From Malania oleifera (taxonomy: Eukaryota; Streptophyta; Magnoliopsida; Santalales; Ximeniaceae): a stretch of DNA of 64,000 nucleotides. The position numbers were made by a program, and so were the translations under genes. A model generated the notes under the pieces. The model saw nothing but the letters and a program-made list of their open reading frames with translations. It searched no databases and was not told where the DNA came from. The stretch lies in NCBI RefSeq assembly GCF_029873635.1, contig NC_080428.1, positions 62,359,957-62,423,956 of the forward strand, given 5' to 3'. Below are positions 1-9,686 of this stretch, piece by piece; within the stretch, counting starts at the first letter, position 1, and the number at the start of each line of letters is the position of its first letter.

Positions 1-246
1 TACTTTTGTATTGGGATAGGTGGTTAGTCGTTGGGAGTGTGTATTATTGTGAACTCTTAAGACGGTTTATGTATGTAATTACGGTATTCCTCTACCATAA
101 GTGAGGGTGTGTATGTATTGCGATGGGTTTCGATGTAAATAGCCGCTGGTTCTTTCTAGAGTCGAGTGTGTGTTTGGTTGTGTGAATGAGTTCGTGAATG
201 AGAGATTACAAATTTCAAGGACAAAATTTTTGTAAGGAGGGGAGGT
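1..246 (+). mobile_element. 3' end of gypsy element internal region (Gypsy-1), with polypurine tract
   Basis: This non-coding tail belongs to a Ty3/gypsy retrotransposon whose gag-pol lies left of the window. A block near 75-112 (ACGGTATTCC then CCATAAGTGAGGG) is shared with the 3' non-coding region of the Tekay-type element at 4,659-4,925 read on the minus strand, which supports a related gypsy. The stretch at 232-245 (GTAAGGAGGGGAGG) is a polypurine tract lying just before the LTR. The lineage is inferred from this similarity only. Confidence 0.7.
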
Positions 247-315
247 TGTAAGAACCCGAACCGTGATATATGGAATAAATAAATAAGATAAGGGTAAAAT
301 AGTAATTGAGCAGAC

Positions 316-508
316 TTCGTCGATGAAGCTTGAATTTGTCGACGAAGGCCCTTCTACTATTCAGCGATGAATTGCAGGTGCTTTTCAACGAGGAGAAGTT
401 AAGAGGTTTTGGGAATTCAAAAATCTCAGGCTCGTCGACGAGGCCACTGCTTCGTCGACGAACTCTCTTCATTGACTGGTCGACGAAGACATCGCCTCAT
501 CGACGAGG
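316..508 (+). repeat. array of GTCGACGA palindromic motifs in an LTR
   Basis: At least six copies of a (T)TCGTCGACGAA/G motif lie within 193 bp: 316-328, 335-348, 431-442, 451-462, 478-488 and 495-508. Weaker copies are at 360-371 and 382-395. Two copies (CTCGTCGACGAG and TTCGTCGACGAA) are perfect 12-bp palindromes. The array ends about 20 bp before the TATA box at 528, the position expected for a U3 enhancer. A regulatory role is inferred. Confidence 0.8.
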
Positions 509-527
509 TTGGCCGAGTCAAAGATGT

Positions 528-536
528 TATAAATAT
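528..536 (+). promoter_or_regulatory. TATA box of Gypsy-1 LTR
   Basis: TATAAATAT, followed by the pyrimidine-rich CT tract at 569-635 that is common around plant transcription starts, marks the probable U3 promoter of this LTR. Confidence 0.55.
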
Positions 537-568
537 CTGTTGGGTTGCTTCCTAGCTTAGAAATAAAA

Positions 569-635
569 AATCCTCTCTCTCTTTCTCTCTCTTTTTAAGA
601 ACTCAAACTCCACTCTCTCTCTCTCTCTCTCTCTA
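569..635. repeat. CT-rich microsatellite
   Basis: Two runs of CT dinucleotides are separated by a short AAGAACTCAAACT spacer. They lie downstream of the LTR TATA box. Confidence 0.9.
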
Positions 636-1898
636 GATTTCTTCTCCGTATGTGGTTAGAATCGATGATTCGACGTTACTACAAGGATTCCCTTCGAGAT
701 TTGTGGAACAGATCTTCGTTTCGGGCATTTTCGAGATTTGACTCAAAATCGAGGTAAGGCTTGGTTTTCATTTCCGTTCGGGTAGTTTTGTAGGGAATGG
801 AATTGTGAGTATATTTTGTATAGTGATTTATAGGTTTTGGGAACTCAGTTTACTATTTAGGAGCCGTAGAGTTCAGGTTTGGCTATTTGGGGAAAGGTAA
901 GGGGATTTTGTTTATGTCTGTTATTTTCAAAATCAGACTCGGTAGAACTATGGTTCACGGTCCTATATGTGTTTTGGTTACTCATTTGGGGAAATCTAAC
1001 GGGTATAATTATGGGTTTTTCATGTTACTGTTTTGGGAAGAAGGGGCCATTCGGTTGCATCTCTGGTTTCGATGGAAAACCGTGAATATATTGTGTTATG
1101 GGGATGATCGTGCCTTGACTTGTTTAAACTATATATTTTTGGAAAATCATGATTTTAGATTACCAAATGGGTGTGGATTGTTTGGTTATATGAACATGCA
1201 TGAGTTGTGTTTTGCTGCAATGAAATAGGAACAAGGTTTCAAATTGTTCCAGATTGTGAAAGAGTGTTCGGCTCTATATCCGAGGGTGTGAAATATAGCC
1301 TGCCATGTTTGACAAGAGTGTCCGGCTCTACATCCGAGGGCGTAAGTCTTACCGGCTGATCACCGAAGGGTGTGGATCCACCAGTTGTACCAGTACGATG
1401 CCATGGGAGCTTGGGGCTACACCATGTGCTAAGGACGCCATGTAATGTGGGCCGGCTTCGAGCTGAAGGTGTGACGACACTGGGTTACTTGATCATGTGT
1501 GTGTGCTTGATATGCACTATACTGGAACTGTTTTGTGAAAATACTAGAATTGCATTGAACTGTGTATGTTTTATGTCATGATAACACTCATATGCCACAC
1601 ACTGATATAACCTAGATCTGCCTTACTGAGAAGTGTCTCACCCTTATCGTACGTACATATTTTTCAGGTCTTTCGAGTGACCAGAACTAAAGTTCTTGTG
1701 TTGGGATCATAGTGGTCGGTGTACTGCGGATAGTGCGTATGTAAGTACTAGGACTCTATCAGGTTGTCATTTTGGGGTTTTGGTTGGCACCCAGGTTTAT
1801 GTTTGTATTATGGAGCCTAGACTCCATTTGCATAGACTCTGGTATGGTACAAGTTATGTATAGAAAGAACATTTTCCATTGTGTATATGTATTGTTTA

Positions 1899-4107
1899 TG
1901 TGATGACCCAAAAATATATATATGATTAAAGCACAATAATAATAAAATAATAAAAATGGTCATTGAGTTAATATCAATACATAAGTGTTTTTCTGTAAGA
2001 TCCTTGATTCCATGTTTGATACCTAAGAAAGACCTTGTCTAAGCGAGTGCTCAGAGACCATTGCAGCTCAATCGTTCCCTGGAGGTCGGCCTGGTCAAAA
2101 TGGAATTTCATAGGATAAACAGAATAGACACTGTTTGTACACGTAAATAAGTATATATACATAAAATAGTGTTTTGACAGACATAATTTGTAAAAATACA
2201 TAATAAGATGATAATAATATAGGTATCATATGTGGGGCCCACAAGACTATGTGGGGTCAACATGACCATGTGGGGCCCACATGAGTTTTCAAAATTTAAA
2301 TTTAATTCTTATTCAAAAATAAATAATAAAATAAATAAATACTAAAAATAGTTTAAAAGTAATAACAATGATAATAATCATTAAGAAAAATAATAAAATA
2401 ATTAATTAACTAATTGATTAATTAATTAGGTAAGTAGTTAATTAAAAATTTATTTAATGGGAATGGTGGCAAGCACTCCCACATGGCCTCCATCCCCATC
2501 CCATACTCAACCTATAACTTGCCCATCCCTTGCCCATTCTTTAATTTTTTAAAAATTATAATTTCACCCATCTCCCCACACTTTTATAAATTTCATTCCT
2601 CCCCCAAAATTTTCCTATAAATAGGGAGCTCTCAACCTTCATTTTTCACAACAATTTTCCAAGGAAGAAAAGGATTAGTGAGTGAAAGAATTTGTGGTGG
2701 AGAGATAATTTTTGAATAAGTTCTCAATCACCCACTCTTTCCGATCTCATTTCTTAGAGATAGTTACAGTGTTCGTAAGGAAGAAGGTAAATAAATTTTG
2801 ATTATGTTAGTTTTTTTTTTATTTAAAATTCATACCCGAGTTTATTTTATAAGTAAATTTCAATTACGTTAATTAGTTCCACAAAATTTCCATAAGTTTA
2901 TTTTTACGCATATTTAATTATACTAGTTCTATCTTTAATATACTTGCATCTATTTTTGGGTTAAGAAATGTTCTAATCCCCTTGGGTAAATTTTCAGCAT
3001 TTCTTTCTATTCAAAAATAAAATTATATATATTTTTAACACAAAAATTGTGTGGCATGAGTTTATTTCTACGTTGCATTTTTTTTATGAAAATATGAGTA
3101 AAGATGAGATTTTCACGATATTATTTTAAATTGCATAAATTATAATAAAATGATTTTCAAATCCCTTATGGCAACGAAAGTTCAAAGTTATAGATGCTCG
3201 GTACCGCAGCTTAAAGTTTATACGGATCAGAGTGCACCCACACTGTTTACAGAGTGGTTATTTATGTTAGTGGATTTCTCCTGAGTGCACACCTGGTTCC
3301 GGATCAGGACTTAATAAGGAAAATCTCACTTAAAGTTTACGTACGTTGATTTAGTTTGGTCGACCAGCCAGCTAAGTCCAGTATTCGGACCACACAACCT
3401 AGTCATGGGGGTAAACATGACTTACGGCAAACAGGCCTAAGGGTGGTTTTTACAATATATGCGTATATTTAATTATGTGTACAAAGTTACTGATGATTTG
3501 AAGGAAAAGTATAAGTTTACATGAAAATGATCATTTTAGTGCTTAAATGACGATCTAAAGAAAATTTATAAGGAAAAGTATATGTATATTTATCATTAAA
3601 TATTTACACAGTTTTAAAGTTAAAAATTTAATTTAACAGTTATAGTATATGATTATAAAATTTTATTGTTATAGTTGATGGTAAAAGTTTTATATAGAAA
3701 TTTTTAAATTTATATTTATTCTAGAGACAGCTTTGAAGTTATAATATTAAATATTATTTTACGAAATTTTTAAAAAAGCTCTTTTTGCCACACACTAATA
3801 ATAATCTTATTTACTTACTGAGCGTCGTCTCACTCCAATCATATTTTTATTTCAGATAATTCTGAAGAGCATGTTGGAAATCAGGCTTAGCAAGCATGCG
3901 GGTGGGGATAGAAAAATAAAGATTGTTTAGAAATATTAGTATGATGCTAGATATTTATGCTTATGTAATTTTTCTTCTTTTGAAATAAATGATTGTAATA
4001 TAGATAATTAGTGCTCTGGTTTAATAATAATTGAGTTTATTTTGCTTCTACTGTAAATTAGTAGTAAAAAGTTAATATCCCAGGCCCCTCGGGGTCGGGG
4101 TGTTACA
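1899..4107 (+). mobile_element. solo LTR, 2.2 kb, perfect TSD GTTTA
   Basis: The sequence begins TGTGATGACCC and ends GGGGTGTTACA, with TG...CA ends. GTTTA at 1,894-1,898 and GTTTA at 4,108-4,112 form a perfect 5-bp target-site duplication. There is no coding sequence, primer-binding site or polypurine tract inside, so it is a solo LTR left by LTR-LTR recombination. TATAAATAG at 2,616-2,624 sets the plus orientation. A second copy of the same family, truncated, lies at 18,034-19,017. The block at 3,814-3,855 (CTTACTGAG ... TTTCAG) is shared with the gypsy LTRs of this window, so it is probably a gypsy LTR. Confidence 0.85.
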
Positions 4108-4254
4108 GTTTATGAATGTGTATAGGGTGTACGGGAATCCCACGGGGTCAAACCCTCTTTTATTATGTCGTATCATTGATGTTTCATATGATACAGGGAC
4201 AAGTTAGATTACTTATTCACCCCTGGGTCCCATTACCGGGTTTGGGGCGTGACA

Positions 4255-4540
4255 TATAGTCGACAATTGGATACCTCGACCTCCTCTCCTCAACATTTGG
4301 AGAGTATCTGTTTGGTGGGTTGCCACGATTATGCCTGAAAGGTAAGATATACCTAGTAGAAGTATTGATGTTATTCATAAATGAGGACATAGTGGAATTG
4401 CTTACCTCGAGAATATTCTCAGGAGATAGGTCTGCAAGCAGTGAGAGATTGGGGGAATCTGGTTCATCTCTTAATGGTGTGGGCTTAATTGCTGAAGGCC
4501 CTCTAGATTCAGAAGATATGTTCAACCCTGAAGATGTATT
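4255..4540 (-). pseudogene. Copia-X fragment: integrase-RT linker
   Basis: The minus-strand translation contains a PPNRYSP-x-x-EERRSRYPI motif typical of the spacer between integrase and reverse transcriptase in Ty1/copia polyproteins. The reading frame is cut on the left by the Gypsy-1 LTR and on the right by Gypsy-2. It belongs to the same element as the pieces at 12,426-13,106 and 14,923-15,005. An open frame continues to 4,217, but its last codons are Gypsy-1 LTR sequence. Confidence 0.65.
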
Positions 4541-4658
4541 CGTTATTTTTTTTTTTATAAATTTAATTAACTAATTATTTATTTATTTATATATTTTATA
4601 TTTTTATTTTTTGGAATCACTCCACCAATCTTGTATAGCCCTTTTTAGGGTTATTACA
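4541..4658 (-). mobile_element. truncated 3' LTR of Gypsy-2 with adjacent polypurine tract
   Basis: The last ~50 bp (to ATTACA at 4,658) are nearly identical to the outer end of the LTR at 12,425, and similarity continues through the A/T-rich part to about 4,541, where copia coding sequence begins. The adjacent minus-strand purine run (ATAAGGAGGGAAGAA, about 4,659-4,673) is the polypurine tract. More than 2.6 kb of this LTR is missing. Confidence 0.7.
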
Positions 4659-4924
4659 TTCTTCCCTCCTTATAAAAATTTCGTCCTCAAAATTTGCTAT
4701 TCCCCTACTTCCTATCTTTAGCGAAAATACTTCCAATTTTATTAATTACCCTCACTTATGGCGGAGGAATACCGTGGTTACAAAGAGGGTTCTGGGAGAT
4801 TACAACTATTCCAAAATTCTTTCAAAGTCATTCATATTTTAACACTAAAAACTCTATCTATCCTACGTTACACTATACAAATAAAAACATACAATATTAT
4901 TTCATTCACTTGATTGGCTCAACT

Positions 4925-5281
4925 CTAAGCTCCACTGAATAAGTGTGGAATCTTCTTCGTGTGTAGCTCCTGTTCCTTCCAGTCAAGAATTTGCACTGGC
5001 ACTTCCTTATAAGAAAAAATATCACCCAACTCTAGTGCTTCATTGCTGATCACATGAGAGGGGTCTAGGATGTATTTCCTCAGTATAGAAACGTGGAATA
5101 CGTCATGAATCCTAGATAGGACCGGTGGTAATGCCAAACGATAGGCAACTGGACCCATTCTTTCAAAAATCTCGAATGGTCCAATATATCTAGGGCTCAG
5201 CTTATCCTTCCTCCCAAACCTCATAACCCCCTTCATCGGTGCCACCTTCAGGAACACGTGATCTCCTGTGTCAAACTCCAA
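4925..5281 (-). pseudogene. Gypsy-2 integrase C-terminus
   Basis: 118 codons are open. The segment contains [20 protein letters not shown] and [12 protein letters not shown], typical of the integrase C-terminal region of gypsy chromoviruses, then a [11 protein letters not shown] stretch where Tekay-type elements enter the chromodomain. The frame stops shortly after KKIP, so most of the chromodomain is missing. In the living element this part binds target DNA or chromatin. It is separated from the integrase core (5,357-5,719) by a short stretch with stops. Confidence 0.75.
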
Positions 5282-5356
5282 TTCTTGCTAGCAAGTATCT
5301 GCATAACTCTTCTGCCGGCTCTATGTTGTTCAGATCTTGTCTTTGATGAGTCTGAC

Positions 5357-5719
5357 TTAATCCTGAGTCTGCTGTATTAGCTCTGGCCCCAATATCTGTC
5401 TCTCCACGATCTCATTCCAGTACAACGGGGATCGGCACCTCCTACCATACAATGCCTTATACGGTGTCATCCCAATGCTGGTCTGGTAGTTGTTGTTATA
5501 CGCAAACTCGACCAGTGGCAAATATTGCATCCAACGACCTCCAAAGTCTAGCACACATGCTCGCAGAATATCCTCTAGAATCTGTATCGTCCTCTCTGTC
5601 TGCCCATCTGACTGAGGATAAAAAGCTGTACCAAACGACAAATGAGAACCTATGCCCCCTTGCAGACTCTTCCAAAAACGAGATGTGAACCGTAGGTCTC
5701 TGTCTGAAAATATGGACAT
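5357..5719 (-). pseudogene. Gypsy-2 integrase catalytic core, C-terminal half
   Basis: The 120-codon frame includes SIFSDRDLRFTSRFW, then PQSDGQTERTIQILEDILRA with the glutamate region of the DDE integrase core, and TPYKALYGRRCRSPLYW. These are diagnostic of gypsy integrase. Stops separate it from the zinc-binding part upstream (5,849-6,358). Confidence 0.8.
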
Positions 5720-5848
5720 TGGGACACTGTGGAGCCTAACTATCTCCTAGATATATAACTTAGCCAATCTATCCACGGAGTAGCTAACTCTGACCGGCAA
5801 AAAGTGGGCAGTCTTTGTCAGTTGATCCACCACTACCCAAATAGCGTC

Positions 5849-6358
5849 CTATCCATGCAACGTCGGCAGTAATCCTATGACGAAATTCATCGCTATATGC
5901 TCCCACTTCCACTCAGGAATGCGGAGTGGCTGTAATGATCTCGCCGGTCTCTGATGCTCAACCTTCACTTGTTGGCACGTTAAACACTGATCCACATACT
6001 GGGCTATCTCCCTCTTCATGTTGCTCCACCAGAAGGACTTTCGAAGATCCTTGTACATTTTAGTGCTACTCGAATGTACAGTATACAGAGACTGATGTGC
6101 TTCCTCCAGAATAACCTTCTTGATCTCAGGGTCAGTGGGAACGCATAACCTGGTACGAAACCTCAAGGCACTATCATCTGAGATGCCAAACTCTGTTTCC
6201 TGACCATCATGTACCTTTCCCATAAGCTCTACTAGTTCTGCATCATTCCTTTGAGCTGCCTTAATCCTCTCTTGTAGAGTCGGCTGCAAAACCAAGTCAG
6301 CAATAAACATCTGGTAATCGCTCTCTACTAGCTCTACACCAAGCCTCTCTAGATCCAT
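5849..6358 (-). pseudogene. Gypsy-2 integrase zinc-binding domain and start of core
   Basis: 169 codons. An H...H...CLTCQ arrangement (EEAHQSLYTVHSSSTKMYKD then CLTCQQVK) forms the HHCC zinc-binding domain. It is followed by EWKWEHIAMNFVIGLLPT at the start of the catalytic core. The usual MDF is MNF here, so the first catalytic aspartate appears mutated. The upstream end joins the RNase H frame at 6,359 with a stop between them. Confidence 0.75.
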
Positions 6359-6784
6359 CTAAATCGGATGTCGAATCACCACTGCAGATATAGATGAATC
6401 CACTGATTTCTGGCTCAAAGCATCATCGACCACATTAGCATTTCCTAGGTGGTAGCTGATAGTGCAATCGTAATCCTTTATTAGCTCCAGCCATCTCCTC
6501 TGCCTCATATTCAATTCCTTCAGCATGAAGAAATACTTTAAGCTCTTATGGTCAGTAAATATTTCACACCTACCCCCATATAGATAGTGCCTCCAAATCA
6601 TCAGTGCGTAAACCACTGCTACCAATTCTAGATCGTGGGTACGGTAGTTCTTCTCATATTCTTTCAATTGTTGTAAGGTATAGGCTATCACTCTCCCTCG
6701 CTGCATCAACACGCATCCGAGCCCTTTATGGGACGCATCACTGTAAATTATGAATCCCTCTTCTCCTGAAGGAATCGTCAACAT
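6359..6784 (-). pseudogene. Gypsy-2 RNase H domain
   Basis: 141 codons. [15 protein letters not shown] carries the first RNase H aspartate. [14 protein letters not shown] carries the conserved glutamate, and [10 protein letters not shown] carries the next aspartate. [17 protein letters not shown] and NVVDDALSQ end the domain. In an active element it degrades the RNA of the RNA-DNA hybrid. The motifs are intact, but flanking stops isolate the domain. Confidence 0.8.
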
Positions 6785-7063
6785 AGACGCAGTGATGAGT
6801 CGCTATTTTAATTCCTGGAAATGTTGTTCACATTCATCAGACCACTCAAACTTCACTCCCTTCCTGGTCAATCTGGTTAGTAGGCCTGACAGTCTCGAGA
6901 AGCCCTCAACAAACCTGGGATAGTACCCAGCCAATCCCAAGAAACTCCTGATCTCGTGTACGTTATTTGGTCATACCCAATCTACTACCACTTCAATCTT
7001 ACTCGGATCAACAGAAATACCACCCTTGGATATAACGGGTCCAAGGAAGGTAACCTGTTCCAG

Positions 7064-7741
7064 TCATAACTTATACTTCTTGAGCTTTGCATAAAGCTTC
7101 TTCTCTTGCAATACCTGAAACACTATACTCAGATGCTCCTCATGCTCCTCTGGGCTCTTCGAATACATCAATATATCATCAATAAACACTATCACAAACT
7201 GATCCAAATACTGGTGAAAGACCCTGTTCATCAAATCCATAAACCCTGTAGGAGCATTCGTAAATCCAAATGACATAACAAGAAATTCATAATGACCATG
7301 CCATGTTCTAAATGTCGTCTTCGAAACATTTTCCACCCAGACTTTCACCTGATGATACCCGGAGCGTAAATCTATCTTTGAAAAGATCTGTGTCTCCTGT
7401 AACTGGTCAAACAAATCATCGATACGCAGGAGCGAGTATTTATTCTTGAAAGTTACTTTGTTTATTTCTTGATAGTTGATGCACAACCTCATCGAGCCAT
7501 CCTTCTTCCTCACAAATAAAACCGGTGCTCCCCAGGGCGACACATTGGGCCGAATAAACCCCTTATCTAACAGTTCTTGTAACTGTTCTTTCAATTCTTT
7601 CAGCTCTGCCGGTGCCATTCTATATAGCGCCTTCAAAATCGGTGTTGTCCCCGGAACCAGATCAATAACAAACTCTACCTCACGATCAGGAGGTAGTTCT
7701 GACAAATCCTTAGAAAATACATCAGGAAAATCCCTCACCAC
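7064..7741 (-). pseudogene. Gypsy-2 reverse transcriptase
   Basis: 225 codons covering most of the RT fingers and palm. Visible motifs are [45 protein letters not shown] and [10 protein letters not shown] (the catalytic xxDD box as FIDD). It is gypsy-type RT. The C-terminal part continues out of frame between 7,061 and 6,785 with several stops before RNase H. The frame therefore cannot give a complete polyprotein. Confidence 0.85.
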
Positions 7742-7890
7742 TGGGATCTCCTCACCCTCAACTCCTCTTCTGACATTGTCTTCACACAGGTTAAATATCC
7801 CTGACAGCCTTCTGATAGCAACCTACGTTCCTAAATAGCAGATAATAATTGAGGTGGGGTGCGCACACATGATCCCACAAATCTGTACTC

Positions 7891-8238
7891 CTATCCTTCT
7901 AGAGGCCTGAATACTACCACTCTCTTATGGCAATCAATGTTAGCATAGTGGGCAGCTAGCCAATCCATACCTATGATTATCTCAAACTCATGCATGTATA
8001 GAACCACCAAATTAGCTAACAAAGACCTCCCCTGACTATCCACTGGACAGTCCCTGAGTACCTTTCTACATATCCCTACAGCCCCAGTCAGTGTAGCAAC
8101 AAACAAACTAATATCTAACTTCTGAGGCTCAAACCCACACAATTTAACATAATCCCGGGCGATAAAAGAATGAGTTGCCCTAGAATCAAATAAGACAATA
8201 ACTTTAAATGAAAGTATTGAAACCGTACCTGTCACCAC
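7891..8238 (-). pseudogene. Gypsy-2 retropepsin-like protease
   Basis: 115 codons. LFDSRATHSFIA aligns with the aspartyl protease active site DSGATHSFI, with the glycine replaced by arginine. IIGMDWLAAHYANIDC is the conserved downstream block. In an active element this enzyme would mature the Gag-Pol polyprotein; the Gly-to-Arg change probably abolishes activity. It lies between the gag zinc knuckle and RT, as expected. Confidence 0.75.
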
Positions 8239-8304
8239 ATCTCCAGCCGCCTCAGCATCTCCCGACGTCAGTGCATAAACTCACGCTAGAGTAGTATTCC
8301 TCTG

Positions 8305-8670
8305 TTGTCCCCCTCGAGGTACTTATTCCTCTATATGATCGAGGAGCAGCTGCTACCGCTGGCGGTGCCTGACAGTTCCTCGCGATATGCCCAGACTGGT
8401 GGCACTAATAGCAGACAACCTCCCTCGCTCGACACTCTCTTGGGCGCCTTCTCAAACATTTGGGACAAGGAGGGGACATATGACTGCCCTGCACTGCTCG
8501 CTCTTCTCCTCCCTGTCGTCATCCCCCTCTGCCATTATATCTCCTCCACAGCCCTCAACTGGACCCTGCCTTAAAATCAGAAGGCGCGGGCCTCTTCCTT
8601 TGGCTCTGTGCTGTTGTGCCTCTCTGTATGCTGCTCTCAATCACCGCAACCCTATCCACTATCTTTGAGA
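8305..8670 (-). pseudogene. Gypsy-2 gag zinc knuckle region
   Basis: In one minus-strand frame a CX2CX4HX4C-type zinc knuckle ending CHQSGHIARNC can be read, with a stop codon replacing a residue inside it. It is continuous with gag at 8,681-9,187 once a frameshift is allowed. Overlapping open frames on both strands here are shadows. Confidence 0.55.
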
Positions 8671-8680
8671 AGGTCTGAGC

Positions 8681-9187
8681 TCAGAAGCCTACCACCTGCT
8701 CATACAGATTCTGCCTCGGGCTCTCCTCAAACTTCCTCACCTTCCTCTCCTCATCTAACACCATATACGAGGCAAATCGGGACAGCTTAACAAACCTCAT
8801 TGTGTACTGCTGCACTATCATAGACCCCTGTGTCAGATATAGAAACTCTGACGCCTTTGCACTCTTAACTGTAGTGGGAAAGTACCAATCAAAGAAAATC
8901 TCTCTGAAGCGAGTCCACGTCATCGCTATAGGGTCCGGCCTCTGCTCCTCAAGTAATTTCACTGACTTCCACCAGTGCTTTGCTTCCCCAGTCAATTTAA
9001 ATGTAGCAAATAACACCCTCTGCTCGACTGTACATGAGAGGAATGCCAGTATGTCCTTTATGTCCTGAACCCAGTTCTCTGCTACCAGTGAGTTTGCTCC
9101 TCCAGCAAAAGGCGGGGGTCGCATACGCGTGAACTTCTCGATCGTGCAGCTCCGCTCCCCTGAGCTCCTAACCATCTCAGCCATCAC
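8681..9187 (-). pseudogene. Gypsy-2 gag
   Basis: 168 codons similar to the retrotransposon gag domain: PPPFAGG then AENWVQDIKDILAFL, LTGEAKHWWKSV, WTRFREIFFDWYFP and LTQGSMIVQQYTMRF. Gag forms the particle that packages element RNA. It begins about 490 bp after the primer-binding site in the minus-strand direction. Confidence 0.8.
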
Positions 9188-9674
9188 CTGCTAAGTGACG
9201 CTACACAACACTGCGTCAGGGTCTGCACCACCCATACTGGAAGGCCCTACTTCATCACCTCTCGCATTCGTGTTGCTGTTTCCCAGATCCATCTCGCAAA
9301 TGATACAACTAATCTCTGCATACAATTACTATCACACAACCCATACACCGCTATAACTTATAAATTACTCTTCTATGACCATTTATCTCCACATTCTTAA
9401 TCTCCATTTAAGATTCAGTCCTACCACTCAAAAACAAGGCCCAGCAATAGTATCCATGGTTTTCCTAAAATTGTCACCCCAGGAAAAACACAGAAACAAC
9501 CCCGGTACTCCTGTCTCTAGGCCGCAAGATAGAATCCTAAATTCTCACCTCATCCTCAAACAACCACTAACTCACAGTTCAGTCTACCCATCTCTTATTT
9601 CCCTCAAAATTTACTCTTATACTCTGGTATTGTATTCCGCTGTCTACTAAAGTCTATAGAACCTAGCAACCTAG

Positions 9675-9686
9675 GCTCTGATACCA
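9675..9686 (-). other. primer-binding site of Gypsy-2 (initiator tRNA-Met type)
   Basis: Read on the minus strand it is TGGTATCAGAGC, the common plant primer-binding site complementary to the 3' end of initiator methionine tRNA, five bases inside the LTR end at 9,692. Confidence 0.85.

Larger units (their letters stand above)
247..4254 (+). mobile_element. 3' LTR of Gypsy-1, interrupted by a solo LTR
   Basis: The LTR starts TGTAAGAACCCG directly after a polypurine tract and ends GGGGCGTGACA, giving TG...CA ends. TATAG follows at 4,255-4,259; the matching left duplication lies outside the window. Removing the nested solo LTR (1,899-4,107 plus one 5-bp duplication) leaves about 1.79 kb, a normal gypsy LTR length. 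It contains a palindrome array, a TATA box, CT repeats and a block at 1,622-1,668 that is shared with other LTRs here. It sits inside a minus-strand copia reading frame that resumes at 4,255. Confidence 0.8.

Noticed and set aside
4925..9187. Plus-strand frames across Gypsy-2 (for example 8,305-8,668)
   Set aside because: They are antisense shadows of minus-strand gag-pol sequence.
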